DNA of 64,000 nucleotides. Origin: DATBLE01 sp963841405. GTDB taxonomy: Bacteria > Actinomycetota > Thermoleophilia > Gaiellales > Gaiellaceae. This document shows, one piece after another, positions 40,833 through 49,827 of this stretch (its first letter is position 1; each line of letters begins with the position of its first letter). The position numbers and the translations under genes are program-made. Below the pieces are notes generated by a model. The model was given only the letters and a program-made list of their open reading frames with translations, ran no database searches and was not told the DNA's origin. Location of the stretch: positions 62,001 to 126,000 of the forward strand of contig CAWJCM010000002.1 in the NCBI GenBank assembly GCA_963841405.1. Direction: 5' to 3'.

Positions 40833-41942
40833 ATGAGCCGGGCGCTCGACCTCTTCCTCGACCTGGCCGCGCTGCCGTCGCCGCCCGGCGAGGAGCGGGC
40901 CGTCGCCGACCGCGTCACCGCGGAGCTGCGCGGGCTCGGGCTCGAGGTCGACGAGGACGGCGCGGGCGCGACGATCGGCTCGAACGCCGGCAACCTGTAC
41001 ACGCGGCTGGAGCCGAAGGCGGAGGGGACGCCGATCTTCCTCTGCTCGCACATGGACACGGTGCCGCCGACCGGGCCGATCGAGCCGGTCGTCGAGGACG
41101 GCGTCGTCCGGAACGCCGGCGGCACGATCCTCGGCGCCGACAACAAGTCGGCGGTCGTGGCCATGGTCGAGACCGTCCGCCGGGTGATCGAACGCAGGAT
41201 CCCGCACGCGGGCCTCGAGCTCCTGTTCACGCCGAAGGAGGAGGTGGGCCTGCGCGGTGCCCAGGCGTTCGACTGCTCCCGCTTCGCCGCCCGCGTCGGA
41301 TTCGTCTACGACCAGGCAGGGCCGATCGGCGAGGTGATCCTCGGTGCGCCGCACTCGATGATCCTGGAGATCACCTTCGTCGGCCAGTCCGCGCACGCCG
41401 GCATGGCGCCGGAGGAGGGCCGCTCCGCGATCGCCGCCGCCGGCCGCGCGATCGCCGACATGCGGCTCGGACGGCTCGACGGCGAGACCTCCGCCAACGT
41501 CGGCGTCATCCAGGGCGGCGTCGCCCGCAACATCGTTCCCGACCGCTGCGTGCTGGACTGCGAGGCTCGCTCGCACGACGAGACGAAGCTCGCAGACGTC
41601 GTCCAGGAGATGCTCGACGCCTGCTCGTTCGCCGCCTCGCTGGCCGGGTGCGAGGTCGAGGCGGAGGTGACCCGCGGCTTCCACGGCTATCGCTTCGCGA
41701 AGACGGATCAGCCGGTGCGCTTCGCCGAGGCCGCGCTCCGCCGGGCCGGGCACGAGCCCACCTACGCGCTGTCGGGGGGCGGCGCCGACGCGAACATCTT
41801 CAACACGCGCGGCCTCGCGTGCCTGAACCTCGCGAACGGCATGGCCGAGATCCACACGCCGCAGGAGCACATCGCCGTCGGCGACCTCGAAGCGATGGTC
41901 GACGTCACGCTCGCGCTGCTGGAGGAGGCGCGTGCCACTTAG
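40833..41942 (+). CDS. M20 peptidase, peptidase T-like
   Basis: A 369-residue dizinc exopeptidase, probably an aminotripeptidase. The metal and catalytic residues are visible in LCSHMDTVPPTG (His, Asp), GADNKSAVVAM (Asp), FTPKEEVGLRGA (Glu-Glu) and the final NGMAEIHTPQEHI (His). The dimerisation domain lies around AHAGMAPEEGRSAI. The true start is the ATG at 40833, which aligns with the family and follows a TAGGAT element; longer upstream frames cross the pyrG hairpin. Its end overlaps the DUF3866 gene by 11 nt. Confidence 0.93.
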   Translation: MSRALDLFLDLAALPSPPGEERAVADRVTAELRGLGLEVDEDGAGATIGSNAGNLYTRLEPKAEGTPIFLCSHMDTVPPTGPIEPVVEDGVVRNAGGTILGADNKSAVVAMVETVRRVIERRIPHAGLELLFTPKEEVGLRGAQAFDCSRFAARVGFVYDQAGPIGEVILGAPHSMILEITFVGQSAHAGMAPEEGRSAIAAAGRAIADMRLGRLDGETSANVGVIQGGVARNIVPDRCVLDCEARSHDETKLADVVQEMLDACSFAASLAGCEVEAEVTRGFHGYRFAKTDQPVRFAEAALRRAGHEPTYALSGGGADANIFNTRGLACLNLANGMAEIHTPQEHIAVGDLEAMVDVTLALLEEARAT

Positions 41943-42870
41943 CCTCCGCCGTGGCACGGTCACGGCGGTGCAGGAGCGCCACGACGGCCTGGCGCGGATC
42001 GAGGTGGACGGGGCAACGTGCATCGCATATCCGCGGCTGACCGGTCCGGTGGCGCTCGGCGACGAGGTGGTGGTGAACACGCAGGCGCGCGACCTCGGTC
42101 TCGGCTCCGGCGGGTTCGACGTGCTCTATCTGAACCTGACCCGCGGTCTCGGGCTGGCGGCCGATCCGGACGCGCACGTGATGAAACTGCCCTACACGCC
42201 GGGGCAGGTCGCCGCGCCGCACGTCGAGGAGACTGCGCCGCTGGCCGCGTCGCTCGGCGGCACACCGGTCGTCTGCTGCTCGCTGCACAGCCAGGTCGCG
42301 CCCGTGTGCGCCGCGCTCGCCGGCCTTCGCGTCGTCTACGTGCAGCTCGAGGGCGGAGCGCTGCCGGTCGCGCTCTCGGACGCCGTGCGCGAGCTGCAGG
42401 CCCGCGGGCTCGTCCAGGCGGTCGCTGCCGTCGGCGCCTGCTTCGGCGGCGACGTCGAGTGCGTCTCGGTCTGGTCGGCCCTGGCGTGGGCGAAGGCGGG
42501 AGGAGCCGACGTGGCCGTTTGCTCGATCGGGCCGGGGATCGTCGGGACCGGAACACGGCTCGGCCACGGGGGGACCGCCGCTGCGACCGCCGCGAACGCG
42601 GTACTCGCTCTCGGCGGCCGGCCGGTGATCGCCGCCCGCATCTCCCGGGCGGACGAGCGCGAGCGACACCGCGGCGTGTCCCACCACACGCAAGCGGTGC
42701 TCGACCTCGTGCTGGGCGACGTCACCGTCGGCGACGACGGCGAAGGGTGGCAAGACGCGTGCGCCGGTCTCCCCTTGTCCCACATGGGACGGGGTGCCGC
42801 GGAGGATCCGGAGTTCTTCGCGGCGGCCTTCGCGGCAGGACGCGCCGCGAGGCGGCTGATCGACTGCTAG
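41932..42870 (+). CDS. DUF3866-family protein
   Basis: A 312-residue protein of the DUF3866 family, found near pyrG/ald-type housekeeping genes in Actinomycetota and Firmicutes; its function is unknown. The N-terminus is a small barrel-like part (LRRGTVTAVQERHDGLARIEVDG) and the body has PYTPGQVAAPHVEE, VVCCSLHSQVAPVCAAL and GPGIVGTGTRLGHGG. No signal peptide. GTG start overlaps the peptidase. Its stop TAG begins the TAGGCT element of the next gene. Confidence 0.85.
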   Translation: MPLSLRRGTVTAVQERHDGLARIEVDGATCIAYPRLTGPVALGDEVVVNTQARDLGLGSGGFDVLYLNLTRGLGLAADPDAHVMKLPYTPGQVAAPHVEETAPLAASLGGTPVVCCSLHSQVAPVCAALAGLRVVYVQLEGGALPVALSDAVRELQARGLVQAVAAVGACFGGDVECVSVWSALAWAKAGGADVAVCSIGPGIVGTGTRLGHGGTAAATAANAVLALGGRPVIAARISRADERERHRGVSHHTQAVLDLVLGDVTVGDDGEGWQDACAGLPLSHMGRGAAEDPEFFAAAFAAGRAARRLIDC

Positions 42871-42873
42871 GCT
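42868..42873 (+). promoter_or_regulatory. -10-like TAGGCT overlapping DUF3866 stop codon
   Basis: TAGGCT includes the stop TAG and ends 8 nt before GTG 42882. Confidence 0.35.
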
Positions 42874-42881
42874 CGCCGCCG

Positions 42882-43406
42882 GTGGTCGACCCAGGCGTGA
42901 TCGGGACGGCTCTGCCGCGCAGCGAGCGCGACATCCTCGTCCATGGAACCGCCGCCCAGGTCGAGCTCGACAACTCGAGCCCGCCGAACACCATTCTGTT
43001 CCGCGGCTGGGGTGCCGTCGTCGTCGCCGAGAACCAGCACGCCTGGGTGCACCTGCCGATTCCGATCCCGATCGACGTACCGGCCCCGATCGCTGTCGGC
43101 GGCAGCACGCCGTTCTCCGACCTCGGTCGGCTCGTGCGACTCGAGGTTCGCTACGAGGTACCGCCGGCCGGGGAGATCCGCAATCTCCATCTCTGGGACG
43201 CGAACACGCGCTTCTTCTTCTGGGACTTCCCGGGCAAGCATCCGCCGGAGCTCCAGATCGGCAGCGCCGAGCTGAAGTGGCGTGGCAATCACGCACTCGC
43301 GAACAGCCTCGGGGTTTCGATCGGCGTGATCTTCCCGACCGCGATCGACTCGCCCGAGCCGCCCTCGAGCTTCACGCTGTTCTCCGCGCGCGCTCATCTC
43401 GAGTAG
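42882..43406 (+). CDS. Hypothetical protein between DUF3866 and ald
   Basis: A 174-residue protein with no recognised family, signal peptide or membrane helix. It reads as mostly beta-structure: alternating hydrophobics in HAWVHLPIPIPIDVPAPI, LVRLEVRYEVPPAGEIRNLHLWD and FFFWDFPG. The pattern resembles a jelly-roll or lipid-binding sandwich, but no specific family is claimed. Start GTG 42882 follows a TAGGCT element. It is followed 34 nt later by ald. Confidence 0.65.
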   Translation: MVDPGVIGTALPRSERDILVHGTAAQVELDNSSPPNTILFRGWGAVVVAENQHAWVHLPIPIPIDVPAPIAVGGSTPFSDLGRLVRLEVRYEVPPAGEIRNLHLWDANTRFFFWDFPGKHPPELQIGSAELKWRGNHALANSLGVSIGVIFPTAIDSPEPPSSFTLFSARAHLE

Positions 43407-43424
43407 GCGCGGGCGCGACCCCGC

Positions 43425-43430
43425 TAGAGT
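43425..43430 (+). promoter_or_regulatory. -10-like TAGAGT for ald
   Basis: TAGAGT ends 10 nt before GTG 43441, leaving a leader of a few nucleotides. Confidence 0.4.
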
Positions 43431-43440
43431 CCGCGCGTCC

Positions 43441-44553
43441 GTGAAGATCGGCGTCGTCAAGGAGCTCAAGCCGGACGAGTACCGCGTCGCGCTCACGCCC
43501 GCGGGCGCGCGGGAGCTCGTGCAGCGCGGGCACGACGTGCTGGTCGAGGTGGGCGCGGGAGAGGGAAGCGCGTTCGCGGACCGGCAGTACGAGGCGGTCG
43601 GCGCCGGGCTGGGTGCCGTCGACGACGTCTGGGCCGAAGCCGAGCTGCTGCTGAAGGTGAAGGAGCCGCTCCCGGAGGAGTATCCGCGGCTGCGCGAGGG
43701 GCAGATCCTGTTCACGTACCTCCACCTCGCGGCGAGCAAGGAGCTGACGGACGCACTCGTCGCGAGCGGGGCGACCTGCGTCGCGTACGAGACCGTCGAG
43801 ACCGCCGGCGGCGCGCTGCCGCTGCTCGCGCCGATGAGCGAGATCGCGGGCCGGCTCGCCGCCCAGGCGGGCGCGTACTTCCTGGAGAAGCCGCTGGGCG
43901 GCCGCGGCCTGCTGCTCGGCGGCGTGGCCGGGGTCGCGCCCGGCCGCGTGCTGGTGATCGGAGGCGGGATCGTCGGCTACAACGCCGCCGTGATCGCGAT
44001 CGGGCTGGGGGCGAACGTGACCATCCTCGAGCGCTCGCTCGACCGGATGCGCCACCTGGACGAGATCCTCTCCGGTCGAGTCAGCCTGGTCATGTCCTCG
44101 TCGCTGCAGATCGAGGAGTCGATCCGCGACGCCGACGTCGTGATCGGCGCCGTCCTGATCCCCGGCGCGAAGGCGCCGAAGCTGATCACACGGCCGATGC
44201 TCGGCGAGATGAAGACGGGCTCCGTGTTCTGCGACGTTGCGATCGACCAGGGCGGCTGTGCCGAGACCTCGAAGCCGACCACCCACACCGACCCCGTCTA
44301 CGTCGTCGACGGCGTCATCCACTACTGCGTCGCGAACATGCCCGGCGCCGTCCCGATCACCTCGACGAAGGCGCTGACGAACGCAACGCTCCCGTACGTC
44401 GAGGCGATCGCGACCCACGGGCTGATGGAAGCGGTCGCGATCGACCCGGGTCTCGCTCCAGGCGTCAACGTGCTCGAGGGAAAGATCACGTACGAGGCCG
44501 TCGCCGAGGCGCACGGCCTTTCGTACACGCCGCTGTTCGAGGTGCTCGCCTAG
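43441..44553 (+). CDS. ald: Alanine dehydrogenase
   Basis: NAD-dependent interconversion of alanine with pyruvate and ammonia. The 370-residue protein has the family start KIGVVKELKPDEYRVALTPAGA, the substrate-binding LLLKVKEPLPEEYP, LFTYLHLAA with the catalytic His, the Rossmann VIGGGIVGYNAAVIAIGLGANVTILE and the C-terminal CVANMPGAVPITST. Full length. It runs head-on into the 44-residue gene on the other strand; the two stop codons share the tetramer CTAG (44550-44553). Confidence 0.96.
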   Translation: MKIGVVKELKPDEYRVALTPAGARELVQRGHDVLVEVGAGEGSAFADRQYEAVGAGLGAVDDVWAEAELLLKVKEPLPEEYPRLREGQILFTYLHLAASKELTDALVASGATCVAYETVETAGGALPLLAPMSEIAGRLAAQAGAYFLEKPLGGRGLLLGGVAGVAPGRVLVIGGGIVGYNAAVIAIGLGANVTILERSLDRMRHLDEILSGRVSLVMSSSLQIEESIRDADVVIGAVLIPGAKAPKLITRPMLGEMKTGSVFCDVAIDQGGCAETSKPTTHTDPVYVVDGVIHYCVANMPGAVPITSTKALTNATLPYVEAIATHGLMEAVAIDPGLAPGVNVLEGKITYEAVAEAHGLSYTPLFEVLA

Positions 44554-44684
44554 GAAGGCTGCTTGGCGGCCGACTTGTCCTTGGTCGGCGAGAGGCGCAC
44601 GACGAGCGCGGTCGCGCCGGCGGCCAGGCCGATCACCAGGACGACGTAGAAAGCGAGGCCGATGAACTCGAGGACCGTCTTCAC
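44550..44684 (-). CDS. 44-residue single-helix membrane protein
   Basis: A very small protein: a short start (MKTVLEF), one hydrophobic helix (residues 7-29, IGLAFYVVLVIGLAAGATALVV) and a basic tail (RLSPTKDKSAAKQPS). It fills the gap between ald and deoB exactly: its stop overlaps the ald stop in a shared CTAG, and its GTG is 20 nt from the deoB ATG. A TATTCT hexamer (44699-44694 on this strand) lies 9 nt before the GTG and overlaps the deoB -10. The clean hydrophobic profile and GC-rich third positions argue for a real gene; the function is unknown. Confidence 0.7.
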   Translation of the reverse strand: MKTVLEFIGLAFYVVLVIGLAAGATALVVRLSPTKDKSAAKQPS

Positions 44685-44692
44685 GCGCTCCC

Positions 44693-44699
44693 TAGAATA
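44693..44699. promoter_or_regulatory. Symmetric bidirectional -10 TAGAATA (deoB / 44-residue gene)
   Basis: Read rightward, TAGAAT (44693-44698) ends 6 nt before the deoB ATG. Read leftward, TATTCT (44699-44694) ends 9 nt before the GTG of the small membrane gene. One heptamer can therefore serve both divergent genes, whose start codons are 20 nt apart. Confidence 0.55.
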
Positions 44700-44704
44700 G
44701 CTCG

Positions 44705-45872
44705 ATGCCTAGAGCCTGCGTAATCGTGCTCGATGCCGTGGGCGCGGGGGCGTTGCCGGATGCGGCCGAGTTCGGAGACGACGGGTCGGACACGCTCGGC
44801 AACGTCGCCCGGGCCGTCGGCGGCCTCGACCTGCCCAACCTCGAGGCGCTCGGCCTCGGGAACGTCGAGGAGCTCGAAGGCTGCCCGCCGCAGGCGGGCG
44901 CACCCGCGGTCGCGGGGCGGCTGGTCGAACGCTCGAAGGGCAAGGACACGACCCTCGGCCACTGGGAGCTGATGGGGATCGTCACGCCGCAGGCGCTGCC
45001 CACCTACCCGCACGGCTTCCCGCACGACGTGATCGACCCGTTCATGCACCGTACCGCCCGCGGCGTGCTCGGCAACAGGCCGGCCAGCGGCACCGAGATC
45101 ATCCAGGAGCTCGGCGAGGAGCACCAGGAGACGGGCAAGTGGATCGTCTACACGTCGGCCGACTCGGTCTTCCAGATCGCTGCGCACGAGGAGACGATCC
45201 CGCTCGAGGAGCTCTACGACGCCTGCCGCGCCGCCCGCGAGATCCTCACCGGCAAGCACGCGGTCGGGCGCGTGATCGCCCGGCCGTTCAGCGGGGAGCC
45301 GGGGAACTACGAGCGCACGCCGAACCGGCATGACTTCTCGCTCGAGCCGCGCAAGCCGAACTACCTCACGCTCCTCCGCGAAGGGGGTGTGACCGTCCAC
45401 GGGGTCGGGAAGATCGGCGACATCTTCGCTCACCAGGACATCGACGAGAGCTGGCCCACCAAATCCAATGTCGAGGGGATCCAGAAGACGGAGGAGCTGC
45501 TGCAGACCCTCGAGGAGGGCTTCGTCTTTGTCAATCTCGTCGAGACCGACATGCTCTGGGGGCACCGGAACGACCCGATCAACTTCCACCGCTGCCTCCA
45601 GGACTTCGACCGCCGTCTGCCCGACCTGCTCGACGCCCTGCGGCCGGGCGACCTGCTGATCGTCACCTCCGACCACGGCTGCGACCCGACGACGCCCTCG
45701 ACCGACCACTCGCGGGAGCATGCGCTGCTGCTCGCATACGTGGCGGGCCGGAACGCGAACGGGGCCAGGCCACGACGGCGAGTTCGCCGACGTGGGGGCG
45801 ACCGTCAACGGCTGGCTGGGCGGGAAGTCGCCGGGCCGCCGACTTCCCGGACAAGCCATCGTCGAGCCATGA
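44705..45872 (+). CDS. deoB: Phosphopentomutase with apparent +1 frameshift near 3' end
   Basis: Interconverts (deoxy)ribose 1- and 5-phosphate in nucleoside salvage. Metal and catalytic motifs are visible: CVIVLDAVGAGALPDA at the start, GKDTTLGHWELMG with the phospho-acceptor Thr, LVETDMLWGHRND and VTSDHGCDPTTPSTDHSREHALLL. The frame is intact to about residue 352, then needs one base removed near 45764-45775 (GGGGCCAGGCCACG) to continue as HDGEFADVGATVNGWL and end at 45872 (AIVEP). As given, the frame runs on to 46186 through unrelated sequence. Base error or recent mutation; the rest is well preserved. Confidence 0.88.
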
Positions 45873-46009
45873 CTGTCGCCTCGCGTACGGCACGCTCGGG
45901 GAACAGCCGGTGCCCCCCAGGCCCTCCTAAGCCTGTTCCACCTCCGCAGCCGTACGCTGCCGCGCCCGCCATCGGACGCGGCGGCGGAGGCAACCCGAGC
46001 GGGCTCCCG

Positions 46010-46725
46010 ATGTGCGCATTGAACGACCCGGCGCTCGTTGCGTGCGAGTACGCGGACGAATCGAGGCTCGCGCTCCGGAGTGCGTCCAGGGGTCGCGACG
46101 GCCCCGATGCGCGCGAACTCGTGTTCGAGGCGGTGGCTGAGACGACCCGAGGCGCATCCTGGAGGTCGGGTCTGCGGCCAGGGTGAGCTGGCGGAGCGCC
46201 TTCGTGAGCGAACTCGACGTGCCGAGGTCGTTGCCGATCGACCAGTCGCGAGCGAATGGTCGAGCTGTCGCGGGACAGCGAGGGGTGGAGGCGATCGTCG
46301 GGGACGTCCATGATCTGCCGTTCCGCGACGCGATCTTCGACTGCGCGGTCGCCGCCTGGATGCTCTACCACGTCTCCGACGTGCGGCGAGGCGGTGCGAG
46401 AGGTCCGCCGCATGCTCCGCCCGGGCGGTCGTCTCGTCGCGCAACACAACAGCGAGCGCACGATGCCCGAGTTCTGGGACAGCTCCTCAGGCGAGTTCAC
46501 GCCCGGATAGGCGTTCAGCGCCGAGAACGGAGAAGGCCGCTCCTCCGCGGTTCACCATCGTCGAGCGGCGCGAGGCGCGCGGAACGCTCACGTTCCCGGA
46601 CCACGCCGCGGCCCATCGCTATGTCGACGCGAGCCTCGTCGCCTGCGTACCGCGCGGACGACCTTCCGTATTTCGACGGGCCGCTCGCCAACCTCGCGGC
46701 ACGTCGTCGTCTTCATCTGCGAGCC

Positions 46726-46729
<4 letters not shown>
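46010..46729 (+). pseudogene. Decayed class I SAM methyltransferase
   Basis: Pieces of one methyltransferase are scattered over all three frames: DPALVACEYADESRLALR and DARELVFEAVAE at the start, GQGELAERLRERT (SAM loop), RGVEAIVGDVHDLPFRDAIFDCAVAAWMLYHVSDV, then AVREVRRMLRPGGRLVA and FTIVERREARGTLTFPDHAAAHRYVDASL. At least five frame switches are needed, too many for scattered base errors alone. Its remaining TGA still overlaps the deoA GTG (GTGA), so the ancestral gene was coupled to deoA. The 137 bp before it (45873-46009) hold nothing recognised. Confidence 0.75.
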
Positions 46730-48016
<1,287 letters not shown>

Positions 48017-48024
<8 letters not shown>

Positions 48025-48850
48025 GCTGCCCGAGGTCGAGACCGAGCGCCGACGGCTGGCCGCGCGGCTCGAGGGGCGCCGGATCGTCTCGGCCCGCATC
48101 GACGACCCGCGGCTGACGCGGCCCGACGATCCGGCGTGGACGGCCGTCCGGCTGGCGGGCGAGCGCGTCGAGGCGATCGAGCGGCGCGGCAAGTACGTGA
48201 TCGTCCGCCTGGCCGGCGGGCAGGCGCTGCTCGTCCACCTGCGGATGACCGGCGGGTTCCGGTACGAGCCTGCGAGTCACGAGCGAGCCGTGCTCGAGCT
48301 GGACGACGGCACGCGGATCGCGTACCGCGACGTCCGCCGCTTCGGCACGTGGCTCCTGCTCGACCGGGAGGAAGCCGACGCGCATCTGGACATCCGCCTC
48401 GGCCCGGAGCCGCTCGGGCGCCGGTTCACGGCCGCCTACCTCGCCGGGCGCCTGGCCCGCCGGAAGGCACCGGTCAAGGCCGCCGTCCTCGACCAGCGCA
48501 CCGTCGCCGGACTCGGGAACATCTACGCGGACGAGTCGCTCTGGCACGCACGCATCCATCCGCTGCGGCCGGCAGGTGAGCTCGACCCGGAAGAGGTGGC
48601 GCGCCTCCGCGAGGGCATTCGCACGGCGCTGCGCCTCGGCATCCGCCGCCAGGGGGCCGATCTCGGCGACGGGACGTACGCGGGCGGGCGGATGCAGCAC
48701 GAGTTCCGCGTCTATGGCCGTACGGGCGAGCCCTGCGACCGCTGCGGCGCGCCGATCGAGAAGACGCGCGCCGGCGGACGCGGCACCTGGTTCTGTGCAG
48801 CGTGTCAGTCTGCAGTCGGTGCCGGGCAAAGCCCGACACCGACGCAATAG
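48017..48850 (+). CDS. mutM: Formamidopyrimidine-DNA glycosylase
   Basis: Removes oxidised purines such as 8-oxoguanine. MutM must start with Met-Pro-Glu: here TTG 48017 gives MPELPEVETERRRL, with the catalytic Pro2 and Glu3, overlapping the deoA stop. Further motifs are LLVHLRMTGGF, VAGLGNIYADESLW and the C-terminal zinc finger CDRCGAPIEK...WFCAACQ. The final 13 residues (SAVGAGQSPTPTQ) lie beyond the usual C-terminus and are encoded by a hairpin repeat. Confidence 0.95.
48815..48843 (+). repeat. 13-bp hairpin with GCCGGGCAAAGCCC core at mutM 3' end
   Basis: GTCGGTGCCGGGC pairs with GCCCGACACCGAC around AAA with one mismatch, inside the last mutM codons. The same loop and inner stem occur at 36977. 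Probably both a small dispersed repeat and a terminator-like structure. Confidence 0.5.
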
Positions 48851-48887
48851 CGCAGTCTGCCAGGTCTGAACCGGCCTTCGGCCTGAC

Positions 48888-48893
48888 TACACT
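48888..48893 (+). promoter_or_regulatory. -10-like TACACT for leaderless recO
   Basis: TACACT ends 6 nt before GTG 48900. Confidence 0.5.
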
Positions 48894-48899
48894 CGGAAC

Positions 48900-49636
48900 G
48901 TGGGCCGGAGCTACAAGACGGAGGCGGTCGTGCTCCGCTCGATCCGGTACAGCGAGGCGGATCGCATCCTCCACCTCTACACCGCCGACCACGGGCGGAT
49001 CGGTGCGATCGCCAAGGGGATCCGGAAGACGAGCTCGCGCGTGGGCGGACGGCTGGAGCCGCTCGGCCACGTCGAGCTCATGCTCCACCACGGCCGCGGC
49101 GAGCTCCACACCGTCACCGGCGTCGAGCTGATCCGTCCGCACAGCGCCGTGCGCGACGATCCGTACCGGCTGGCAGTCGGCCTGATCGGCGCCGAGGCGA
49201 TGCTGCGCCTGTTCACCGAGCAGGAGGCGAACGAGCGGGCGTTCACCGCGCTCACCCGGTTCCTCGACCTGCTCGACGGCGCTCCGCCGGGCTTCGCCCG
49301 GCTCTCGACCCGCTCGGGCTCTCGTTCCAGCTCAAGCTGCTCTGGCTGTCCGGCTATCTGCCGCACGTGGGCAGCTGCGCCGAGTGCGGCGCGGAGGGGC
49401 CGCTCGCCGGCTACTCGCCTCGGGCGGGTGGGACGGTCTGCGCGGCGTGCAGCCCGGGTGCGCTCGCCCTCTCCGCCGACGGGCTCGCGGGGATGGCCGC
49501 GCTCCTGCGCAGCCCCCTCGCCGACGCGTGCACGGCGGGGCTGACCGAACGCGGCGCGCGCGAGGTGCTCGCCGTGATCACGTCGTCGTACGAGGAGCAC
49601 GGTGGCTTCCGGCTGCGGACGCTGCGGGCGGGATGA
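48900..49636 (+). CDS. recO: DNA repair protein RecO with apparent frameshift
   Basis: Loads RecA with RecR at single-stranded gaps. The N-terminal OB fold is clear (YKTEAVVLRSIRYSEADRILHLYT, then GRIGAIAKGIRKTSS). After LLDGAPPGFAR at about 49295-49312 the frame changes; the other frame continues as LDPLGLSFQLKLLWLSGYLPHVG, the zinc cluster CAECG...CAAC and the end EEHGGFRLRTLRAG at 49636. The total length is two bases over a multiple of three. RecO is widely conserved, so a base deletion in the assembly is likely. GTG start 6 nt after TACACT. Confidence 0.88.
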
Positions 49637-49815
49637 TCCGCGGGCTCGAGGGCGGCTACGAGCTGGACGACGATCCGGACCGGATCGACGTCGACGCAGT
49701 CCACTCGTACCTGACCGGCACCTACTGGGCGGAGGGTCGCTCGCGCGAGACGGTCGAGCGGCTGGTGCGCTCGGCACAGCGGGTCGTGGGTCCGGACCGC
49801 CGAACGAGCGCCTGA
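49633..49815 (+). pseudogene. Truncated GNAT acetyltransferase (N-terminal piece only)
   Basis: A 60-residue frame starting ATG 49633 over the recO stop. Its sequence GYELDDDPDRIDVDAVHSYLTGTYWAEGRSRETVERLVRSAQRVVG matches the typical N-terminus of a small GNAT protein, up to where the beta-strand before the acetyl-CoA site should begin. It then ends (PDRRTSA) and the MFS gene follows; no acetyl-CoA-binding motif is present in any frame here. It is therefore a remnant, or at best a small protein with a new role. Confidence 0.6.
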
Positions 49816-49816
49816 T

Positions 49817-49820
49817 GGAG
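49817..49820 (+). promoter_or_regulatory. Shine-Dalgarno GGAG setting a CTG start for MFS gene
   Basis: GGAG lies 7 nt upstream of CTG 49828; the first canonical start (GTG 49873) is inside the first membrane helix. Confidence 0.4.
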
Positions 49821-49827
49821 CGTCCTC

